64,000 nucleotides of DNA. Origin: Burkholderia sp. WSM2230. Its GTDB lineage: Bacteria > Pseudomonadota > Gammaproteobacteria > Burkholderiales > Burkholderiaceae. Below the pieces are notes generated by a model. The model was given only the letters and a program-made list of their open reading frames with translations, was not told the origin of the DNA and made no database searches. Numbering within the stretch: the first letter of the stretch is position 1; each line of letters opens with the position of its first letter. A program made the position numbers and the translations under genes. Below, piece by piece: positions 16,785 through 28,647 of this stretch. The stretch is taken from positions 124,157-188,156 of the forward strand of contig NZ_AXAJ01000006.1 of assembly GCF_000472445.1 (NCBI RefSeq), read 5' to 3'.

Positions 16785-18011
16785 TCAAACGCGCAGCAGA
16801 GGCAGCGGCTCGAATTGCTGCCGCAAGATCGCCTGTGCGCCGAGCCCCCACCATCGTGCGAGTACCGTCGCGTAAAGCCGGCGGAAATCGACGCCGACCG
16901 GCAGGTTGCCATGACCATCGAGATGGCTGAACTCGGGCCGCGCACCGTGCAGGCCGCCAGCGACGCTTCCGCCCATTACGAAATGCGGCGCGACGGTGCC
17001 GTGGTCGGTGCCGTGGCTGTCGTTCTCACGTGGATGCCGCCCGAACTCGCCGTAGGTCATCACGAGCGTGTCATTCCAGCGGCCGAGATCGACAAGCGCC
17101 GATCGCATTGCCGCGAGGCCTTCGGCAAGTTGCGTGAGCAGTAAGCGGTGTCTGTCCGGCTGGTTACGATGCGTGTCGAAGCCGTTCAGCGTCAGGCGGA
17201 TTGCCGCCACGGCGCCGCTCTTTTGCGCGGGTGTCTGCGATCCATGAGATGTCTGCGATGTCTGCGATGTCTGCGATGTCTGCGATGTCTGCGAATCCGA
17301 CATACCGCCGGCCGCGAGTATCTGCATCGCCCTTTCTATCGATGCGCCGAACGCGCCGCACGCGAACGCCGTCGACATTCGCAGCGGACGTTGCACACGC
17401 GGCGGCTGAAAACCGCAAGGTTCAGCAATACCACTCGCGCTGCCGGGAGCTTCCACGCGACCGACAAGCCCGTTCGTTGCGCCGCCGTGAGCGAGCGGCC
17501 CCATTTCGGCGCTGCCGATTACAACGCCATGAGCGGAGCAACCTGCATTGAGCGGCGCGCTGGTCAATGCACGAGCGAGCCAGCCTTCGCGCAGATACTC
17601 GTCCGGGTGCGACGCCGTGTCCCAGATTTCCATCGAACGAAAATGAGAAAGATTGGGCCGTGCATAGCCGACGCCCTGGATGATCGCGAGCTGCCCGCTT
17701 CGCCACAGCGGCAGCAACGGTTCGAGCGACGGATGCAGCGCCGTCCGCTCATCGAGTTGAATAACGTGCTCGCGCCTGATCGCGATATTCTTGCGAAGCC
17801 GGTAGTACGCCGGGTCGGCAAAGGGAATCACGGTGTTCAGGCCGTCGTTGCCGCCCTTCAGTTCTACGAGGATCAGCAGCTTGCCGTTATCGCGTCCGCG
17901 CGTTGAAGCGCGAGGTGCCGTATGTGTGACACGGTCGGTGTAGAAGGCACGAGGCAGCCAGAGCGCCACGCCGGCGGCGGCGCTCATTGAGAGAAAACTG
18001 CGTCGTTTCAT
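16785..18011 (-). CDS. DUF1501 family protein with Tat-type signal
   Basis: 408 aa. The N-terminus MKRRSFLSMSAAAGVALWLP is a twin-arginine-like signal. The core (LILVELKGGNDGLNTVIPFADPAYYRLRKNIAI, GEFGRHPRENDSHGTDHG, PHFVMGGSVAGG) matches DUF1501, an alkaline-phosphatase-fold family of exported proteins of unknown substrate. A Ser-Gln-Thr repeat tract (residues ~240-258) comes from five tandem 9-bp units at 17248-17292 and looks like a linker insertion. The gene is convergent with the synthase-fold gene, and follows a small exported protein gene on the same strand; the usual DUF1800 partner is not in the window. Confidence 0.85.
   Translation of the reverse strand: MKRRSFLSMSAAAGVALWLPRAFYTDRVTHTAPRASTRGRDNGKLLILVELKGGNDGLNTVIPFADPAYYRLRKNIAIRREHVIQLDERTALHPSLEPLLPLWRSGQLAIIQGVGYARPNLSHFRSMEIWDTASHPDEYLREGWLARALTSAPLNAGCSAHGVVIGSAEMGPLAHGGATNGLVGRVEAPGSASGIAEPCGFQPPRVQRPLRMSTAFACGAFGASIERAMQILAAGGMSDSQTSQTSQTSQTSQTSHGSQTPAQKSGAVAAIRLTLNGFDTHRNQPDRHRLLLTQLAEGLAAMRSALVDLGRWNDTLVMTYGEFGRHPRENDSHGTDHGTVAPHFVMGGSVAGGLHGARPEFSHLDGHGNLPVGVDFRRLYATVLARWWGLGAQAILRQQFEPLPLLRV
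17248..17292. repeat. Five tandem 9-bp repeats inside the DUF1501 gene
   Basis: GATGTCTGC is repeated five times without change (17248-17256, 17257-17265, 17266-17274, 17275-17283, 17284-17292); degenerate copies flank the array. As the unit is a multiple of three, copy-number change alters the Ser-Gln-Thr tract length without a frameshift. Confidence 0.95.
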
Positions 18012-18088
18012 GACGTGCCCAATCGGATGCGCGATTCAGTGGCGCGTCGCGACCACCATAAGCAGGACCACCAGCGCAACCCAGGTGC

Positions 18089-18415
18089 TTACCGCTTATA
18101 AAGCTCGCGAACGGCGTCTTCAATATGCTGTCTTAGCAAACGACGCTCGTCCGGCGTCATATGTCCATCACGACGGCGTTGATCGAGATCGGGGGGAACT
18201 GCGGTGCGCAACATCACGTCTGATGCGGGGCGTTCGCTGTTGGCGTTGTGACGATTCGCCCTGGAAGTGCTGGATCGGGACGCGCGCTCGCTCGCCGCTC
18301 TGTCGGCAGAAGGCTGGGCATGGGCGAGCGTTGGTCCCAATGTGCCTGCGAGCGTACCGGCAACCGCCAGTGCAATCACGCTCAGGCGCACATTCGGCCA
18401 AACCCCTCCCTTCAT
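18089..18415 (-). CDS. Small exported hypothetical protein, 108 aa
   Basis: The ATG at 18415 has AGGGAAC upstream and opens a signal peptide (MKGGVWPNVRLSVIALAVAG, cleavage near AHAQPS); the in-frame ATG at 18439 would place basic residues before it. The mature part is Ser/Arg-rich and disordered, then ends in a conserved-looking helix (MTPDERRLLRQHIEDAVREL). No family name is certain; the tail looks like those of small periplasmic proteins. It is 77 nt upstream of the DUF1501 gene on the same strand and may be co-transcribed with it. Confidence 0.65.
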   Translation of the reverse strand: MKGGVWPNVRLSVIALAVAGTLAGTLGPTLAHAQPSADRAASERASRSSTSRANRHNANSERPASDVMLRTAVPPDLDQRRRDGHMTPDERRLLRQHIEDAVRELYKR

Positions 18416-18645
18416 GTTGTTCCCTTCGTGGCGCGGCAACCGGCTACCTCAAATGCGAGTGACAAACCCGGTAACGAGCCGGGCGCGTGGGTTTTTAGTC
18501 GAGTGAAGTATCCACCGAACAGCCGCATTCAGTAAAGGAGTCTAACTGGCGCCGCTTTACGTCGTGCCACAGGCGGGGTAAATTTTGTAACTGACTGTAA
18601 CTCGATAAATGATGCAACCGCGCACTACTTTCTAATCGCGCTAAG

Positions 18646-19380
18646 ATGCCGACCATGGAAACCAAAAACCCTTCGAAAATCCTCGTCGTCGACGACGATC
18701 CGCGCCTGCGCGATCTGCTGCGCCGCTACCTCGGCGAACAAGGCTTCAACGTGTATGTCGCGGAGAACGCGCCGTCCATGAACAAGCTGTGGGTGCGTGA
18801 GCGCTTCGACCTTCTGGTGCTCGACCTCATGCTGCCAGGCGAGGACGGCCTCTCTATCTGCCGGCGTCTGCGCGGCAGCAACGACCGCACGCCGATCATC
18901 ATGCTGACGGCGAAGGGCGAAGATGTCGACCGTATCGTCGGCCTCGAAATGGGCGCCGACGACTATCTGCCGAAGCCGTTCAATCCGCGCGAACTGGTCG
19001 CCCGGATTCACGCAGTGCTGCGCCGTCAGTCGCCTTCCGAGTTGCCGGGCGCGCCGTCCGAAACCACCGAGGTCTTCGAGTTCGGCGAGTTCGCGTTGAA
19101 TCTCGCAACGCGCACGCTCACCAAGGCGGGCCAGGAAATTCCGCTCACCACAGGCGAGTTTTCGGTGCTCAAAGTGTTCGCGCGTCATCCGCGCCAGCCG
19201 CTGTCGCGCGAGAAGTTGATGGAACTGGCTCGCGGCCGCGAGTACGAAGTGTTCGACCGCAGTCTCGACGTGCAGATCTCGCGTCTGCGCAAGCTGATCG
19301 AACCGGACCCGGGTAGCCCGCGCTTCATCCAGACCGTCTGGGGTCTTGGCTATGTCTTCATTCCCGACGGCGCAGCCTGA
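18646..19380 (+). CDS. ompR: OmpR-type response regulator
   Basis: Osmolarity-type transcription factor paired with the kinase that follows. The receiver domain has the acidic pocket DDD (residues 16-18), phosphoacceptor Asp60 (LLVLDLMLPGEDG) and Lys in LPKPFNP; the C-terminal winged helix (REKLMELARGREYEVFDRSLDVQISRLRK) is of OmpR/PhoB type. Length 244 aa; a start at 18655 (METKNPSK, TAAG 9 nt upstream) is equally likely. The kinase gene begins 44 nt downstream, a typical operon. In this group the pair is also known as RisA/RisS. Confidence 0.93.
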   Translation: MPTMETKNPSKILVVDDDPRLRDLLRRYLGEQGFNVYVAENAPSMNKLWVRERFDLLVLDLMLPGEDGLSICRRLRGSNDRTPIIMLTAKGEDVDRIVGLEMGADDYLPKPFNPRELVARIHAVLRRQSPSELPGAPSETTEVFEFGEFALNLATRTLTKAGQEIPLTTGEFSVLKVFARHPRQPLSREKLMELARGREYEVFDRSLDVQISRLRKLIEPDPGSPRFIQTVWGLGYVFIPDGAA

Positions 19381-19424
19381 GTTTGCTCACGCCTCCTGCA
19401 TTTGATTTCTGATAAGAAGGGCCC

Positions 19425-20774
19425 ATGCGGATCGACCGGCGCCTCCTGACGCTCGCGTTCGGCGGCCTTTTCTGGCGGACGTTTCTGCTGATCGCGCTGT
19501 TGATCGCAGTCAGTCTCGCCGCGTGGTTCCAGAGCTTCCGGGTGATCGAGCGCGAGCCGCGCGCGCAGCGCGTGGCGTTGCAGCTCGTCGCCATCGTCAA
19601 GCTGACGCGCACCGCACTCCTCTATTCCGATCCCGACCTGCGCCGCGCACTGCTGCAGGACCTGGAAAGCAATGAAGGGGTGCGCGTGTATCCGCGCGAA
19701 ACCACCGACAAGTTCAAGCTGCAGCCCGACGAGTCGCTGAACCGGCTGATCGAACACGACATTCGCGGCCGTCTCGGCGACGACACGGTGATCGCGCAAA
19801 GCGTCAACGACATTCCCGGCGTCTGGATCAGCTTCAAGATCGACGACGACGATTACTGGGTCGCGCTGGACCGCGATCAGCTCGACAATGCGACAGGGCT
19901 GCAATGGGCCGGCTGGGGCGTGTTCGCGCTCGCGCTGTCGCTGTTTGGCGCCGCCTTCATCACGAGCCTCGTGAATCGCCCATTCGCCCGTCTCGCGATG
20001 GCCGCGCGCAGGGTCGGCTCGGGGCAGTCGCCCGAACCGCTGCCGGAGCGCGGCATGGGCGTGGCCGCCGAAACCAATCGCAGTTTTAACCAGATGGTGC
20101 GCGATCTCGAGCAGCTCGAGGCCGACCGCGCGCTGATGCTGGCGGGCATTTCGCACGATCTGCGCACGCCGCTCGCGCGGCTGCGGCTCGAAACGGAAAT
20201 GAGCCCGTCGGACCAAAGCACCAAAGACGCGATGGTCGACGACATCGAGCAGATGGACATGATCATCGGCCGGTTCCTCGACTACGCACGGCCGGTGCAG
20301 CGCGTGCCGGAGCCGGTCGATCTCTCGGTGATCGCCGGCGAACTCGCCGCGCGCATGCAGAGCGAAGACAGCATGCGGCTGATCACACGGCTCGCGCCCT
20401 CGGCGGTGATCGAGGCCGATGAGACGGACATGCGGCGCGTCGTCGGCAATCTGCTGGAAAACGCGCGCAAGTACGGTTTGAGCGACGGCGACGGCATCCC
20501 GCATGTGATTCTGGAGACACGCGTGTCGCACTCGCGGGTCGAACTCTCGGTGGTCGACGAAGGACCCGGCATTCCGGAAGATCAACTCGCGCTGGTCACA
20601 CGACCGTTCTATCGTGTGAATTCCGCTCGCACGCAGGCGAACGGCACGGGTCTCGGCATGGCGATCGTGCAGCGGCTCGTGGGCCGCTACCGGGGCGCGC
20701 TGCGTTTGCGCAACCGATCGCCGGGTCCAGGCCTCGAAGTCACTATCGAATTTCCGCTCGCCAAGGGCGCGTGA
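19425..20774 (+). CDS. envZ: EnvZ-type sensor histidine kinase
   Basis: Inner-membrane kinase partner of OmpR, 449 aa. Transmembrane helices at about 17-37 and 160-182 enclose a periplasmic sensor part; HAMP follows (about 183-235), then HisKA with phosphorylated His244 in GISHDLRTPLARL, and an HATPase_c domain with N-box (NLLENARKYG), G1 (DEGPGIP) and G2 (GTGLGMAIV) blocks. The RBS region (AAGAAGGG) precedes the ATG. No gene follows closely, so this is a two-gene operon. Confidence 0.93.
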   Translation: MRIDRRLLTLAFGGLFWRTFLLIALLIAVSLAAWFQSFRVIEREPRAQRVALQLVAIVKLTRTALLYSDPDLRRALLQDLESNEGVRVYPRETTDKFKLQPDESLNRLIEHDIRGRLGDDTVIAQSVNDIPGVWISFKIDDDDYWVALDRDQLDNATGLQWAGWGVFALALSLFGAAFITSLVNRPFARLAMAARRVGSGQSPEPLPERGMGVAAETNRSFNQMVRDLEQLEADRALMLAGISHDLRTPLARLRLETEMSPSDQSTKDAMVDDIEQMDMIIGRFLDYARPVQRVPEPVDLSVIAGELAARMQSEDSMRLITRLAPSAVIEADETDMRRVVGNLLENARKYGLSDGDGIPHVILETRVSHSRVELSVVDEGPGIPEDQLALVTRPFYRVNSARTQANGTGLGMAIVQRLVGRYRGALRLRNRSPGPGLEVTIEFPLAKGA

Positions 20775-20867
20775 GCCAAACTGGCCGTCGCGGCTGCAAA
20801 CAGGGCGGAGGGCCACATTCGCCGCACTGTGGGTGCCCGCTCCGTTGAATAATAACTATCCGATCCG

Positions 20868-20907
20868 TTAGGAAAAAACTATTGAGTCCATAGTTCAATA
20901 GAGCTAT
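20868..20907 (+). promoter_or_regulatory. OxyR-like operator upstream of ahpC
   Basis: TTAG-N7-CTAT-N7-ATAG (20868-20871, 20879-20882, 20890-20893) fits three of the four quarter-sites of the OxyR pattern ATAG-N7-CTAT-N7-ATAG-N7-CTAT; a CTAT at 20904 is displaced by 3 nt. It lies about 100 nt upstream of the peroxiredoxin start. OxyR control of ahpC is established in many proteobacteria; here it is inferred. Confidence 0.5.
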
Positions 20908-20990
20908 AGTTAAAAGCCTGACACGCGCTCGTGATGACGAGCTGGTAGCCTCAACATGCTGTTTTTTCCAACACACGAAGGAGCACTCGC

Positions 20991-21539
20991 ATGAAAACCG
21001 TTGGCGACAAACTCGAAGCGTTCACCGTCACCGCTGCCAAGCCTGGCTTCAACAATCATGAGGAAAATGGCGCCTCGGCGTTCGAAGAGATTACGGAGCA
21101 GTCGTTCCCGGGCAAGTGGAAAATCATCTATTTCTACCCGAAGGATTTCACCTTCGTGTGCCCGACGGAAATCGTCGAGTTCGGCAAGCTGGCGAAAGAT
21201 TTCGAAGAGCGCGACGCGGTGCTGCTCGGCGGCAGCGTCGACAATGAATTCGTGAAGCTTGCATGGCGCCGCGAGCACAAGGACCTGAGCAAGCTGAACC
21301 ACTATTCGTTCGGGGACGTGAAAGGTGAACTCATCGACCAGCTCGGCGTGCGGGACAAGGAAGCAGGCGTCGCGCTGCGCGCCACGTTTATCGTCGATCC
21401 GGACAACACGATCCAGCACGTTTCGGTGAACAACCTGAACGTCGGCCGCAATCCTGAGGAAGTGCTGCGTATTCTCGACGGTCTGCAAACGGACGAACTG
21501 TGTCCGTGCAACCGCGCAGTCGGCGGCGCCACGCTGTAA
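20991..21539 (+). CDS. ahpC: Peroxiredoxin, AhpC of the AhpD-linked type
   Basis: Reduces hydrogen peroxide and alkyl hydroperoxides in the cytoplasm. 182 aa; peroxidatic Cys57 lies in FTFVCPTE with Thr54, and the C-terminus carries two further cysteines, Cys171 and Cys173 (DELCPCNRAVGG), as in the mycobacterial AhpC that is reduced by AhpD rather than AhpF. AAGGAG sits before the ATG. The ahpD gene follows after 74 nt, interrupted by a terminator hairpin, and an OxyR-like site is upstream. Context and sequence agree. Confidence 0.95.
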   Translation: MKTVGDKLEAFTVTAAKPGFNNHEENGASAFEEITEQSFPGKWKIIYFYPKDFTFVCPTEIVEFGKLAKDFEERDAVLLGGSVDNEFVKLAWRREHKDLSKLNHYSFGDVKGELIDQLGVRDKEAGVALRATFIVDPDNTIQHVSVNNLNVGRNPEEVLRILDGLQTDELCPCNRAVGGATL

Positions 21540-21553
21540 GCCGTGCCGGCCCG

Positions 21554-21588
21554 AGCCCGCCAAGCTTGAAAAAGCAGCGGGCTTTTTT
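21554..21588 (+). terminator. Intrinsic terminator between ahpC and ahpD
   Basis: AGCCCGC (21554-21560) pairs with GCGGGCT (21577-21583) and leads into TTTTTT (21583-21588). It lies inside the presumed operon, so it probably lets ahpC be expressed in excess over ahpD. Confidence 0.8.
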
Positions 21589-21613
21589 ATCGACAACCCG
21601 ATAGGAGATGGCA

Positions 21614-22144
21614 ATGGAGTTCTTGTCTTCCATTAAGGCGCTCGTGCCCGACTACGCGAAAGACATCCGGCTGAATCTGGACGGCACGATCGCGCGCTCG
21701 TCGCTAGAAGGCAACGATGCGGTCGGCGTCGCACTTGCAGCGGCGTTCGCCGCCAAAAGCACCGCGATCGTCAATGCAATTCGCAACGCGGGCGTGCTTT
21801 CTCCGGAAGAGACCACCGGCGCGCTCACTGCCGCGGCGTTGATGGGCATGAACAACGTCTGGTATCCGTACGTGGAGATGGCGGAGAACGCGGATCTCAA
21901 ATCGCAACCGGCGCAGTTACGCATGAACGCGTATGCGTCGCATGGCGGCGTGGACAAGCGGCGCTTCGAAATGTATGCGCTGGCCGCTTCGATCATCGGC
22001 AAGTGTCATTTCTGCGTGAAGTCGCACTTCGATACCTTGGTGGCTGAAGGCATGAGCTCCACGCAGTTGCGCGACGTGGGCCGTATTGCAGCGGTGATCA
22101 ATGCGGCTGCGCAGTGTATCGCGGCGGAACAGGCCGAAGGGTAA
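21614..22144 (+). CDS. ahpD: Alkyl hydroperoxide reductase AhpD (CMD family)
   Basis: 176 aa from the ATG at 21614, which has AGGAG 6 nt upstream; the ATG at 21608 touches that RBS and is unlikely. The family begins MEFLSSIKALVPDYAKDIRLN. The redox centre is Cys131-His-Phe-Cys134 (GKCHFCVKSHFD) with His138, as in the carboxymuconolactone decarboxylase-fold AhpD that passes electrons from lipoylated enzymes to AhpC. It forms a peroxide-defence pair with the preceding gene. Confidence 0.95.
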   Translation: MEFLSSIKALVPDYAKDIRLNLDGTIARSSLEGNDAVGVALAAAFAAKSTAIVNAIRNAGVLSPEETTGALTAAALMGMNNVWYPYVEMAENADLKSQPAQLRMNAYASHGGVDKRRFEMYALAASIIGKCHFCVKSHFDTLVAEGMSSTQLRDVGRIAAVINAAAQCIAAEQAEG

Positions 22145-22328
22145 GCCGCGCCATCGGTCGCGGCATCGCCGCGGAACAGTCAGCAGGCCAAGTCGGGCGC
22201 TCTCTCGCCGCCAGCACCGCAGCGGCGAAAGAAGCAGGCGTACAGCTGAACGCGAACAGCGGCGAGCACCCTCGCCGCCGTGCGCCCGGCCCTTTGAGGC
22301 CCTTCAAAAGCCGCAGGCAAAAAGCCCG

Positions 22329-22808
22329 TCAATCCCTGACCAGCAGCACCGCGGCTTGCGCCTCGATGCCCTCGCCTCGGCCAAGATAACCAAGCTTCTC
22401 GTTGGTCTTCGCTTTCACATTGACCTTGTCGGTCGGCAGGCCCAGGTCGGCGGCGATGTTCGCGCGCATGCCCTCGATATGCGGCGCGAGCTTCGGCGCC
22501 TGCGCCACCACGCTGCTATCGACGTTCGCGATCGAAAAGCCCGCGGCCTTCACGCGCGCCACGCACTCGCGCAGGAGCACGCGGCTGTCGGCGCCGGCGA
22601 ACTTCGCGTCCGTATCGGAGAAATGACGGCCGATGTCGCCGAGCGCCGCCGCGCCGAACAGCGCGTCGGTGATCGCGTGCAGCAGCACGTCGGCGTCCGA
22701 ATGGCCGAGCAGGCCGCGCTCATACGGAATCGTCACCCCGCCGATGATCAAAGGACGCCCCGGCACCAGCGCATGCACGTCGTAGCCTTGCCCAATTCTG
22801 AAATCCAT
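22329..22808 (-). CDS. ispF: 2-C-methyl-D-erythritol 2,4-cyclodiphosphate synthase
   Basis: MEP-pathway enzyme converting CDP-ME-2-phosphate to MEcPP for isoprenoid synthesis. 159 aa from the ATG at 22808 (a TTG 9 nt upstream is also possible). Zinc-binding Asp10/His12 in GQGYDVHAL, the substrate loop [25 protein letters not shown] and the C-terminal [17 protein letters not shown] are all present. It follows ispD by 52 nt on the same strand; the two act close together in the pathway. Confidence 0.97.
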   Translation of the reverse strand: MDFRIGQGYDVHALVPGRPLIIGGVTIPYERGLLGHSDADVLLHAITDALFGAAALGDIGRHFSDTDAKFAGADSRVLLRECVARVKAAGFSIANVDSSVVAQAPKLAPHIEGMRANIAADLGLPTDKVNVKAKTNEKLGYLGRGEGIEAQAAVLLVRD

Positions 22809-22860
22809 CTGCGTCAAGTCCTCAGGTCCACAAGTCTGTTAGCTGAAAATCGAACACGTG

Positions 22861-23574
22861 TCACGCCGCCGAAGGCCGCATGAGAATCGCCTCGGCCAGA
22901 TCGAAGTCTTCCGGATAGGTCACCTTGAAATTGCGCAGGCTGCCTTGCACGAGCTTCGGCGCGTGTCCGGCCCATTCGATCGCGCTCGCTTCGTCGGTGA
23001 GATCGTGGCCGTCGGCCTGCGCGCGCAGAATCGCCTCGCGCAACATGCCGATGCGAAACATTTGCGGCGTCTGCGCCTGCCACAATCCATCGCGCGCTTC
23101 TGTGCGGGCAATGCGGCTGTCCGCCGACGCCGGGTCGATGCGCTTGAGCGTATCCGCGACCGGCAAGGCCATGATGCCGCCTACCGCATCGTCCTTGAGC
23201 GCGCCGGTCAGCGTGCGAATCAGCTCCGGCGTGATGCCCGGCCGTGCGGCGTCATGCACCAGCACCCAGTCGTCGTCGCGCGCGTTGAACTCGGTGAGCG
23301 CATGCAAGCCGTTCAGCACCGACGCCTGGCGCGACGCGCCGCCGCAACGGCGCACCGCAAAGCGCAAGCCGCCGAAGCGGCGCGCGTCGAAGTGCTGGTC
23401 GTCCGGCGCGATCACCACGAGCGTTTGCGCGAATTCGCTGCAGGCGTCGAACGCGGCGAGCGAATAATGCAGCATGTCGCGCCCGGCGACGGTGCGATAC
23501 TGCTTGGGCATCGCGGCGCCGGAACGGCTGCCGGTTCCAGCGCATGGAATCAGTGCAAATAGACGGGAAGTCAC
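22861..23574 (-). CDS. ispD: 2-C-methyl-D-erythritol 4-phosphate cytidylyltransferase
   Basis: 237 aa; couples MEP with CTP to give CDP-ME. The N-terminal nucleotide-binding loop is [16 protein letters not shown] (residues ~11-26), with VHDAARPGI and [11 protein letters not shown] later. It is divergent from mfd (120 nt between starts) and upstream of ispF on the minus strand, the common ispDF pairing. Confidence 0.96.
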   Translation of the reverse strand: MTSRLFALIPCAGTGSRSGAAMPKQYRTVAGRDMLHYSLAAFDACSEFAQTLVVIAPDDQHFDARRFGGLRFAVRRCGGASRQASVLNGLHALTEFNARDDDWVLVHDAARPGITPELIRTLTGALKDDAVGGIMALPVADTLKRIDPASADSRIARTEARDGLWQAQTPQMFRIGMLREAILRAQADGHDLTDEASAIEWAGHAPKLVQGSLRNFKVTYPEDFDLAEAILMRPSAA

Positions 23575-23694
23575 GAGTGCGGATGCCGCGAGGTGAAAGT
23601 AAAGGACGGATTTTATAATAGGTCCTTCGCATCCACGCCCCGACGCGCGTAAACTTGGCCGTTCGTGTGAGCCCGAGGCCGCCTTTTCCTTTCT

Positions 23695-27180
<3,486 letters not shown>

Positions 27181-27227
27181 TTGCTGCGGCCACGCGAAAA
27201 GCGCACGACGTCTAGCATTTTTCCGCA

Positions 27228-27260
27228 ATGCTGCGGCGCGCAACGCGCGCGCCGCAGCAT
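27228..27260. other. Perfect 14-bp hairpin between mfd and argE
   Basis: ATGCTGCGGCGCGC (27228-27241) and its exact complement (27247-27260) flank a 5-nt loop. There is no T-run on either strand, so a factor-independent terminator is unlikely; a transcript-stabilising stem or protein-bound site is possible. Confidence 0.7.
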
Positions 27261-27323
27261 ACCGGCGGATATGTGCGGCGTTTTTTGGGTATGATCGAAA
27301 GACTCAAATGCCGGAGTCTTGTC

Positions 27324-28571
27324 ATGTCTCACGTCGCTGATTCAGCGCAGTCCTCGCAAACATCCGCTGCTTCGTCCGCTTCCGCATCCGGCGCCACGCC
27401 TGTCTCGCTTCCATGGGTCACGCGCCTCGTGTCGATGGACACGGTGAGCCGCAATCCCAACCTCGGCCTGATCGAAACCGTGCGTGACGAATTGCGCGGC
27501 GCGGGCATTGAGGCCACGCTCACGCACGACGCGAGCGGCAAATGGGCCAACCTGTTCGCGACAATCCCCGCGCACGATGGCGAAACAAACGGCGGCGTCG
27601 TGTTGTCGGGTCATACCGACGTGGTGCCGGTGGACGGTCAGCAATGGGACAGCGACCCGTTCAAGCCCGAAATTCGCGGCGACAAGCTGTATGGCCGCGG
27701 CACCTGCGATATGAAGGGCTTTATCGGCGCGGGGCTCGCACTGGTTCCGGACATGCAGCGCACGAAGCTCGCCAAGCCCATTCACTTTGCACTTTCGTTC
27801 GACGAAGAAGTAGGCTGCGCCGGCGCACCGCTCCTGATCGCCGACCTGATGAAGCGCGGCGTGAAGCCGGATGGATGCATCGTCGGCGAGCCGACCAGCA
27901 TGCGGCCCATCGTGGCGCACAAGGGCATCAACGCTTACCAGTGCTGCGTGCGCGGCCAGGCGGCGCATTCGTCGCTCACGCCGAAGGGCTTGAACGCGAT
28001 CGAGTACGCGGCGCGCCTCATCTGCTACATCCGCGACATGGCCGATCAGTTCCGCGAGCAAGGTCCGTTCGACGAACTCTACGACGTTCCCTTCACCACC
28101 GCGCAGACCAGCACCATTGTCGGCGGCAACGCGATCAATACGGTGCCGGCCGAGTGCAAGTTCCAGTTCGAGTTCCGCAATCTGCCCACGCTCGATCCGG
28201 AGCCGATCTTCGCGCGCATCGACAAATACGCACGCGAAACGCTGCTGCCGAAAATGTTGCGCGAGCATCCATCGGCTGCGATCGAGATCACGAAGATCGC
28301 CGCGGCACCGGGGCTCGATGCATCCGAACAGGCAGCCATCACGCAACTGGTGCGCGCGCTCACCGCGGACCAGGACAAGCGCAAGGTGGCCTACGGCACC
28401 GAAGCCGGACTGTTTTCGCTGGCCGGTATTCCGAGCATCGTATGCGGGCCCGGCGACATTCAGCAGGCGCACAAAGCGAATGAGTTCGTCGCACTGGACC
28501 AGCTCGTGGAATGCGAACGCTTCCTGCACAAGTTCATTCACAGCATGTCGGTGGAAGCGCATGCGCATTGA
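27324..28571 (+). CDS. argE: Acetylornithine deacetylase (M20 family)
   Basis: 415 aa from the ATG at 27324 (CGGAG upstream); the longer frame from 27228 runs through the hairpin. Metal-dependent hydrolase removing acetyl from N-acetylornithine in arginine synthesis. M20 motifs: SGHTDVVPVDGQQWDSDPF with His97 and Asp99, GRGTCDMKGFIG, and catalytic Glu in DEEVGC (160-165). A Ser/Ala-rich N-terminal extension (residues 5-28) is unusual but probably disordered. Another M20 amidohydrolase function cannot be excluded. Confidence 0.88.
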   Translation: MSHVADSAQSSQTSAASSASASGATPVSLPWVTRLVSMDTVSRNPNLGLIETVRDELRGAGIEATLTHDASGKWANLFATIPAHDGETNGGVVLSGHTDVVPVDGQQWDSDPFKPEIRGDKLYGRGTCDMKGFIGAGLALVPDMQRTKLAKPIHFALSFDEEVGCAGAPLLIADLMKRGVKPDGCIVGEPTSMRPIVAHKGINAYQCCVRGQAAHSSLTPKGLNAIEYAARLICYIRDMADQFREQGPFDELYDVPFTTAQTSTIVGGNAINTVPAECKFQFEFRNLPTLDPEPIFARIDKYARETLLPKMLREHPSAAIEITKIAAAPGLDASEQAAITQLVRALTADQDKRKVAYGTEAGLFSLAGIPSIVCGPGDIQQAHKANEFVALDQLVECERFLHKFIHSMSVEAHAH

Positions 28572-28647
28572 GGTCGCTGCGTGAAAGCCGGCAATCGGCA
28601 GGCAATCCGCAGCAGGCGTTTTCCATCAACCCAATCTCGCCCATGCC

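Noticed and set aside
17248..17292. Possible CRISPR or minisatellite array
   Set aside because: Units are 9 bp, have no spacers and code in frame for the DUF1501 protein.
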